The notes under the pieces are model-generated. The model saw only the letters and a list, made by a program, of their open reading frames with translations. It had not been told where the DNA came from and searched no databases. Below, one piece after another: positions 47,601 through 56,600 of a DNA stretch of 64,000 nucleotides. Position 1 is the stretch's first letter, and every line of letters starts with the position of its first letter. Source of the stretch: Lycocorax pyrrhopterus obiensis (lineage: Eukaryota > Chordata > Aves > Passeriformes > Paradisaeidae); assembly GCA_014706295.1 (NCBI GenBank), contig JACSVZ010000009.1, forward strand, positions 38,842,768 through 38,906,767. Direction: 5' to 3'. The translations under genes and the position numbers were made by a program.

Positions 47601-50600
47601 GAAGTCTTTGCTTGTTTCTCTTCCTTGTTTTTAACAGTTTTTATGAAATCACATCAAAAAAATTTCATACTTGGAAGAAAATGTCTATAAAGTTTCTGAA
47701 TTCTGATACTGTATATTAAACCTCTGATTTCCTCTGTCTCTAAATCAACAGCTTTTTCATTTTAAAAAGTAATCATTTGTCTGAGGTGATTTACCTTTCC
47801 CAAACCTGTGTTGACTTCCCCTATTAGATTGCACCTCTCCCACCGTGTGCCTAAGCTGTCTATAAATATCAGCTAAAATGGGTCTAATATACATGCTAGC
47901 TATGAAATTCTCAGCCTCTCTCCCAGCCTTGCCAGATATTGCCAACTTCCCTTCAGTAACCACTTAAGACTTCCTAAAAATGCAATATTCAGTGATTCAG
48001 CTTGAATAGGTAAATCCCACCCAAGCAGGTCTTTGCCTTCAGACACTGCCTTAGGAGTTGAGTCCATTGAATTATTCCCCTCTGAAGTCCATAACTGCCA
48101 CCTAAATCTGCACCTCCTGCCCTCCTTCCGTGTGCTCCCTGTATCTCAGGAGCAGGGGCACAGCCTGAAGAGCCCTAACCTGACTGCAGGTGTTTTTAAA
48201 GGGAGTAAACCTTAAATGAAAGTCAGCATCAGTCCTTTAGGTAAAAATGATCCGAAAAAGGGGCAGTTCAATGCTTTCCTACATAAAAGATGTTTACTTG
48301 GACGTGTTTATAAAAGCCTTTTGTTTTCTGAAATACAAGCAGAGCTTTTCAATAAGCCATGAGGCAGTAGTGGGTTTGTACCTGTGGATATCTTTCTTAC
48401 ATTACACCAGAGAAACCTGATACATGAATTAAAATCTCCTATCCAAAGAACTACAGTTTTTCATCCCTGTACTGAATCATTCCGTTGTAGCACTGGCAGA
48501 AGTAACGAAAAATGCCTGAGCAGCAGCATCCACTGAGTGTCTCTTCTGCCTTTTTTCCTCAAAGCACAGTTCCCATTCAGGGCCACAGAGCTGGAAGCAC
48601 TCAGAGCACATTCCTTGGTCCAAATCTCTCGGGAGTCTGTGGGTGTTCCTTCCTGCCGAAGTGTCAGGTGGTGACAAACTCAGGCTTAGTGTCACTGGAA
48701 GTGTATTCCTTAAATGTCCTCATTTCTCTTCTTTTCTCTCCTTTTTCTCCCAGTCGCTGCCCCTCATCCCTCCTGCTCCACCTTTACTGTGGAGGCAGAC
48801 TGGAGGAATCACTGGGATTTTATGTCATAAAAACATCCAGGGGCCTTGTTTCCCCAAATTCCTGGGACATCTGTTTAAAGCCATGTCTTGGCCACACATG
48901 AGATCCATTATTTCTTCATTTATTAACTGCTTTACCTGAGAACAGCTCTTGTGTGCCAGTCCTTGCCTGGCTGCTGGGGTGCAGGGACAGACCCCCGGTG
49001 CCGCCCACCCTGCTCCTGTTGTGAGCCCCGTCCCTCCTCTCTTTCAGCCCTGACAACATGGGGCTGCTGGACCCGGCCACCAGCGACGGCAGAGTGATCT
49101 TCTTCCTGCCCTGGGAGAAGATGACGATCGCAGGGACCACGGACAGCCCCACGGATGTCACCTCGCACCCCATCCCCACGGAGGAGGACATCAACTTCAT
49201 CCTGAGCGAAGTGCGCAACTACCTAGGCACGGATGTGGAAGGTAATCCCGGGGGAGCCCTTCCCTGGGCAGGGGCTGGCCCCAGCCTGGGCAAACGCTGC
49301 TGCCCGAAGGTCCTGTGTGACTGGCAGCTGAGTTCTTGTGATCTGGCTCTCTGAAACCGGTGGGGTGAAGTGTCAGCAGGGGCTGTACGGTGATGCTGTT
49401 CCACGTCATCGAGTGCAGCCATCAGCCAGCACCACCACCATGGTCACCACCAACCCACCTCCCCAAGTGCCACATCCACGTGTTTTGAGCACCTCCAGGG
49501 AGGGTGACTGCACCACTGCCCTGGGCAGTCATCTTTCCTCCAGAGTGAGGGTTTGGTTTATTTAAATTGTTCTGCGAAAGCGTTTGTAGTGCTGCGTTTC
49601 TGCTGCAGCATTAAAATAAATCTGAAAAGCACTCAGGCAGGAACATTGTAACATCCTTAGATTTAGGAAAACCTACTGGCTGGAGATGGAAAATGCTGGA
49701 TTCCTTGTTTCCTGAAGTGGAGAATTGATGTCTGTATGTTGTATGAAGTTCTGAAAGAGTGCCCAGGGAAGGTCCTGTTGAGTGTCTGGAGCAGCAGTTG
49801 CTGTTTGAAGCACAGGAGAGCAGGGAGGGAGTTGGGAATGTGAACAGGACAGAGATTAGATGGGATATTGGGAAGAAATCCTTCCCTGTGAGGGTAGAGA
49901 GGCCCTGGCACAGGGTGCCCAGAGCAGCTGTGGCTGCCCCATCCCTGGCAGTGTCCAAGGCCAGGCTGGACGGGGCTTGGAGCAGCCTGGGACAGTGGAA
50001 GGTATCCCTGCCATGGCAGGAGTGGGACTGGATGGGTTTTCAGGTCCGTCCCAAGCCAGGCCATTCCATGATTTCCCACGTATTTTCCAGCAGCACATTC
50101 GGAAGTGTTCAGTCCCTCTGGCTCAGCCCAGCTGGGCCCGTGCTGGTTTTCCTGTGCAATTACTGTTTATAGATGGCTGGAGCTGCAATAACAACGGCAC
50201 TGCCCATATCAACCCTCGACAGCCCTGCCTGTGCTGCCAGAGCCAGTGCCAGGGTTATCAACTTCCCCAGGCTTGGACACCTTCCAGCTGCTTAATTACA
50301 GCGTCACGCGTGCTGCTTTCTGTAGTTTCATTAGTTTATAAACCTAGTACAGGATCTTGTGTCTGTGATTAACACTTCATTTTGGCAGGTTAAACACGCT
50401 GGCAGAGCACCATTGATTTCGGAAATCTATTCCGTGTTCTTTGGGGGATGTTTTTTACACCCTTTTAGTGATTTTTCAATTATCGGTAATTTGAAAGTTG
50501 TATTAAAAACATGTTCCAAAGACTTCAGTATAAAGCAAATTGGTAACTGCACTTCGGGTGAAGGCTGTGGATAAAGATGACTTGTCAAGGGGAAATCTTA

Positions 50601-53600
50601 GAAAATTAACCTACAAGCTAGAGGAAAAGCTTGGAAGTTCTGAAAGGGAGTGTTACACTCATGGAACCAACTTTATTTTGGTTTATATAATGTAATGTAA
50701 GGACTGTCCCATCAGCACAAGCAGACCAGGAGAGGACTTGGTGCTAGGGGGTGCTGGGTTTGGTAGGGTTTGGTCTTTGGGATTGGGATTTTTGTGAGCT
50801 GGTGGATGAGTTTGACAGCTGAACTCTCTTGGCTGATCCCTTCCCAGGATATCTCTGTTCTGCTGGATTTTTAATGAGGATGAAAACAGACCTCTGTCTG
50901 ACCTAGCTCTGGGCTTCAGATTATTGCTGATCCCGACTGGAGCAGTGCTGGGTTTGATTCAACCTGGAGAAAAGGAGCTCAGGGGGACCCTGTGGCTCTG
51001 CACAACTCCCTGACAGGAGGGGGCAGCCGGGGGGGGTCGGGCTCTGCTCCCAGGGAACAGGGACAGGAGGAGAGGGAACGGCCTCAGGCTGGGCCAGGGG
51101 AGGCTCATTGGGAAGAATTTCTCCATGGAAGGGGTGGTCAGGCTGGAGCTGCCCAGGGAGGTTTGGAGTCTCCATCCCTGGAGCTGTCCAGGGAACACCT
51201 GGAGGTGGCACTCAGGGCTCTGGGCTGGTGACAAAGTGGGGATCAGTACAGGTTGGACTCGATGGTCTGGGAGGGCTTTTCCAACCTCAGTGATTCTGTG
51301 ATTCCGTAGCCCAGCTCATCCCCTGACTCTGGGGGCTCTCCCCAGCTCTGGGGTTGCTCAGGGCTGAGCAGGGCGTGGAGCAGCCCTTGGCAGTGCCCGG
51401 AGGGTGGGAGCTGGGCACCCCTGGGCTCGGGGCGGGCCCTGCCTCAGTCTGGCTCTGCACAGTGAGAAGAGGAGATGTGCTGGCGGCCTGGAGTGGCATC
51501 CGGCCCCTGGTCACCAACCCCGACTCCAAGGACACCCAGTCCCTGTCCCGGAACCACGTTGTGACCGTCAGCGACAGCGGCCTCATCACCGTTGCAGGTA
51601 CTGGGAGTTCTCTCAAACCATGGCTTTGCTGGGCTTCCCCAGGGTATTTCATGCAAAAATCTTGTTCCATGGTAATTCTTCAGCTCCTATAACCAGAAAC
51701 TGCTCTGTCAGTGGCAGCAGGACTGGCTTGGAGCAAGCCTGGCACGACTCATGTGCTGTATAAAATACCCAGATATGTATAGAGTACGTAACAACTTCGT
51801 ATTCTGCCTGCTTTCCCCAAATAACAAGTGCATGTGTGTTCCCCCAGGTGGGAAGTGGACAACCTACCGTGCCATGGCACGGGACACCATCGATGCAGCC
51901 ATCCAGGAGCACAACCTGAAGGCAGGCTCCTGTAAAACCATGGGGCTGCAGCTGGAGGGGGCTCAGGACTGGAGCCCCACGCTCTACATCAGACTGGTCC
52001 AAGACTATGGGCTTGAGAGCGAGGTGAGTCCTGGGTTCCCGTGCTGGAGGGGTTTGGCTTTCCCTGAAATCAAACACCAGCATTGCTTGGACAAAGGTCT
52101 GGTGAGCCCGATCAGAGCTTGTTGTCTGGCTGGGGCAGAGATTTCTAGTAATTGTTCTTCATCTTCCCCTTTTTCCTTCCTCCTCATCTTGACTGTTTCC
52201 TGCTTAAAAACTCTCTGCCTTGCTGGGATCTGTCATCCCTGGAGTCCCCACAAGCTGTGCATCAGCCGTGCTCACAGTGTGGCAGGAGAGCTGGGGTGTC
52301 AGTCCCAGTGGCACACAGTGGGGCAGTGCTGGTCCAGCCTCCCACAACACAGAGTTTCCTCCCACACTGTCACAATCCAACACCCTTGGCAGCCTGTTTG
52401 TTATTGGGGATGAGGGAATGGTCAAGGAAAATGTGTATTTGATGTGCTTTCAAAGCGTGCTGGATTTGTTTTCCTCTCCACAGGTGGCTCAGCACCTGGC
52501 TTCCACCTATGGGGACAAGGCTTTTGAGGTGGCCAAAATAGCCCAGGTGACAGGGAAGAGGTGGCCTATTGTTGGGAAACGTCTGGTGTCTGAATTTCCT
52601 TACATTGAAGCTGAGGTATGTGGGAAAACCTTGTCACCTTCTGTGATTCTGTCCTTGGGGTGAGCAGGCTCTAGAGCAGGTCGGTGGCTCTGGGAAACAT
52701 CTCCTTGAGCCCTTTCCTTTGGGGAGGCCAAGAGTTTTTCTGTGCCTGTTTCTCTCCTTCCTGGGAGCACACTTTATGTTTATGTATCGATATATACACA
52801 TATTAATATATTTATGTGTAATTAAATATTTAAATAGTGTCTATTTTTTACTTCATATACAAACATTTGCTCCCAGGTACATTCTGTAAAATGTTCCAAG
52901 GAAAAGGGAGCTTTCCCAGCCCTTTCCCTGGGGTCTGGGGTGCTAAACCTGCTGTCTCCCGGTTGCTGTCCCTGCCTGATGCGCGTTTCCCGTCCCAGGT
53001 CGTGTACGGGGTGAAGGAGTACGCCCGCACTGCCGTGGACATGATCTCCCGGCGCACCCGCCTGGCCTTCCTGAACGTGCAGGCGGCCGAGGAGGCCCTG
53101 CCCAGGATCGTGGACATCATGGGCAAGGAGCTCAACTGGTGCGAGCAGAAGAAGAAGGTACAAAGGGCCTTTTTCAGCTGGGGCTGGTTTGTTTTGCTTG
53201 AGGAGTTTCCATGTTAACGATCCAAGCTGGTTGAATAGAAAACTACAAGTGGTGTTTTATTCCCGGGAGAGGGAGTCACTTGGTGCATTTCATGCTAAAG
53301 ACTTTATCGAATAGCTGTGAAGTGAGTTGGGATTGGCCTGGGGGTGGAGGGAAGGGGAATATCTGTATCCTGTTGCTTGCCAGCCTTAGAAATGAAACCT
53401 GGCCTGGCGTTGCTGTCCTGTTCCTGTCAGTTATTCGGCTTTACTGACACTTCTCAGCAGATCTGCCTCAGCAAAGGAGGCTCCCGTAACCTGTGTCACC
53501 CCATTCTGTCCACTGTGTCTTTTGAGGAGTATGAGACTGAGATTGCACCAGTCTCGGGCCTCAGTGAGTGTTTAGGGTGGTTGTTGGCTCCCCTTGCCCT

Positions 53601-56600
53601 CAGTGGGTCCGTGCTCAGACTCGGTGTGTGACTGTGGGGTTGGGAGCAGGTGTAGATATCCCAGTGACAGGAATCCTGCTCCTGAGCTGCCACACCAGGA
53701 AGTTACCAGGTGGCACTTGTCGCTGCTGTTCTAAAAAGAGGCGTGCCCAGAGGAGTGGAGACACTTGAACACTGTCCCGAGTGTGGAGGAGGAACAGCAG
53801 GAAAGGAGGGACACGGGCTCTGGGACCTCTTTTGCTCAGAAGGAAACAGAGCCTATGAACGGTCACCCAGCACTTCCATCCCGGAGTTTTCCTTGGATTG
53901 CTCATGAAATGTTTTAGTCAGTCAGAAGTTTGGCCTGTTCTGGAAGGAGCTCACTGGAGCCCTCCTAGGCAGGGACCTGCAGTGACCCTAAAGCCTGCCC
54001 ACAGGAGCGCACAAGGAAGGGGATCCCGTCCTGTCCCAGGTGTGGGTGTGCTGCTTGGTGTGTGTATGTCAGGCTCCCTCCTGCTCAGAGGAATTTGTCT
54101 GGGTTAGAGGTGCCTCACCCTTACCCTACGAGATTTGCTCATGGAATCGTTTTCCAGGTTGAACAAAGCTGCACCAGTTCTCCCCTCAGAACAGCTTAGG
54201 CAGTGGGAAGCTGCCAAGGCAAGGAGTTTGGGGTTAGGGATGCACGGACAGGCTCACCACAGCCCGTGTGGGGAGCTGGGCACCCTTCCCGCCCTCACCT
54301 GCAGGGAGGAAAATGGACAAGTCCTGCACACACCTGTAGGAATTCCAGAGCCATCCCTGGCTCATGGGAGCTCATGAATGCCAGCAAGGCATCTCTGCAT
54401 CCCCGCGGTGTCCTCTGGGCTGTGCTCTGGAACAGGGCCCGTCGCTGTAGAGAGAACTCTGTTCTGTGGTGCTTTATGTATGCCAGGGGTTTATCACTTG
54501 GTAAAACCTGGCCAGGGAAGACCTTGCACTGAACTTTCAGGCAATAATGTAATTTTACTACCGTCAGAAAACTGGTTTAAACCATAAAGAACCTGCCTGG
54601 TGCTGAGCTCCCTGATTTTTTTTCTGATTTTGGACAGCTGGGTAAAACATCAGACTAAGATATCAGCTGGGGGAGAAATGAGATGTTGTAGGCCTGGCCT
54701 AAAAGGGCCATTTCTTCCTGAAAGGGGCAGGCAGACTGTGTGTGGCTGAAGGTGTGGGATGGTCCTGAAAGCATTTGCACAGGAATTAAAAGTCTCTACT
54801 AGCCAGGATACCTCTTTCCAAGAGTAAAAGTGTCTAAGTTTAACTTTTTGATACTTTTCAGCTGCCATCTGCTTAATTTTGGGACCTTAGAAAAATTAGG
54901 TTATTAGGTTAAGTGGAAGAACCTAATAATAAAGTATGAATAACAAATAAATACTTGTGTGAGAACTTGCTATTGCTCAGATACCCAAGTTCTGTGTTTT
55001 CATTGTAGGAGGAGCTTGAAACCGCTAAAACATTTCTGTACTATGAAATGGGCTACAAAGTCAAAACAGATCAATTAACAGACAGGTCTGAGATCAGTCT
55101 AGTGCCTTCAGATATTGAGAGGTGAGTGGAGCAGCAGAGCTGCCTGTGCTGGCGGGGTGAGCCCAGGCCTGCCCCTGCAGCCCCCGGTGCCAGCCGTAGG
55201 TGCCAGCCCCTGTCCCGCAGGTACAAGAAGCGGTTCCGCATGTTTGACAAGGACAAGAAGGGCTTCATAACCATCCTGGACGTGCAGCGTGTGCTGGAGG
55301 TGAGGCTGCCCTGCGCTCCTGACTCCCTCTGGGAGCAGCCTGTGTGAATGGAGGGAGGCCCGGGCAGTGCTGAGCCCCCCTCCTGTGCTTGTTCTGTGCA
55401 GAGCATCAGCGTGCAGATGGACGAGAACACCCTCCACGAGATCCTCAACGAGGTGGATCTCAACAAAAACGGGCAGGTGGAGCTCAACGAGTTCCTGCAG
55501 GTACGTGGTTCAGCTGGCTCCAGGAAAGGCTGTTTCCTTAAACCGCAAAGGCACGGGGAGGGGATGTTTTCCCCTTGGCTTAGGGCTGGCTTGGACACCG
55601 GGGCAGTGTTACCTGTGGTGTTGGTACAAGGGGCACACACAGCCATCCTCAAGCAGCTTGGACATTCAGGGATTTTTTTCCCAGTCAGACTCAAAGAACA
55701 GGTCCAATTTACAAAGTATGCCCCAGTCCAGACCTGAATTTGGCATTTTAAGCCCAGAAATGCTGTTTAAATATATTAAAAATGATACAGGTGGAAGGTG
55801 CGTGGCACAGGTGTGCACACTGACATTATCTGCAGCTGTGCAGGGATGTTACAAAGATGACTAAACTAAGTAATATAATAATAAAGTAAATAACCAAATA
55901 TTTATAATAATAAATAGTAATATAACTATAATAATAATAAACTAAATAACTAAATAATAAACTGAATATTGTAAAGAATGAGCTTGTAGTTAGAGCCCAT
56001 CTAGGCTCTATAACCCGTTTTAACTCCTGGATTGGCTAAATTGTCCCAGTCTCTATGAAAAAAATGATATGCATCTGCTTTTCGGGGGCCTTTCAAGCAA
56101 ACCCAAGGGTGTTCCCTTTGCATATGCAGTTTGTCAGCTGGATTGGTGTTTGAGGAGACTTTTTTGGGGTGGTATTTCAGAGTCTGCCATGTCTCCCCTG
56201 CCCAGTGGCAATGATGAATGCCAAACAGGAGAGAAATTAATGCTGGGGATTTTGGTCAATGTCAGCCCTTTCTTCACTGTGTCAAGTTAAACAAACAAGA
56301 TCAAGGCAAAGGAAATGGTAATTGTCTCTCTGGAGATGAGCTGAGGATAAGAGCAGCATTGTTGAATCTAAATGCAGAAAATTTTCACAGGTTGTGTCCA
56401 GCATTAGCAAAAAGGAGTATTTATTTGCCTAAAATACAGCAATTGAGCTGAGGAGCTGCAGTGAACTTGGGGGAAGGGGAAAAACCAAACCCAACAAACC
56501 AGGGGGGAAGGAGAACCAATGGCTTTGGGAGCTGATGCTGATCTGTTCAAATGGGAGAGGAAATCCCAGCTGGGCTCTGGCTGCTGGAAAGGGACACCCT

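Larger units (their letters stand above)
49242..51462 (+). other. GPD2: GPD2 intron between coding exons 8 and 9
   Basis: 2.2 kb, containing three CR1 pieces (49400 minus; 49845 and 50930 plus) that make up about a third of it. Confidence 0.9.
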
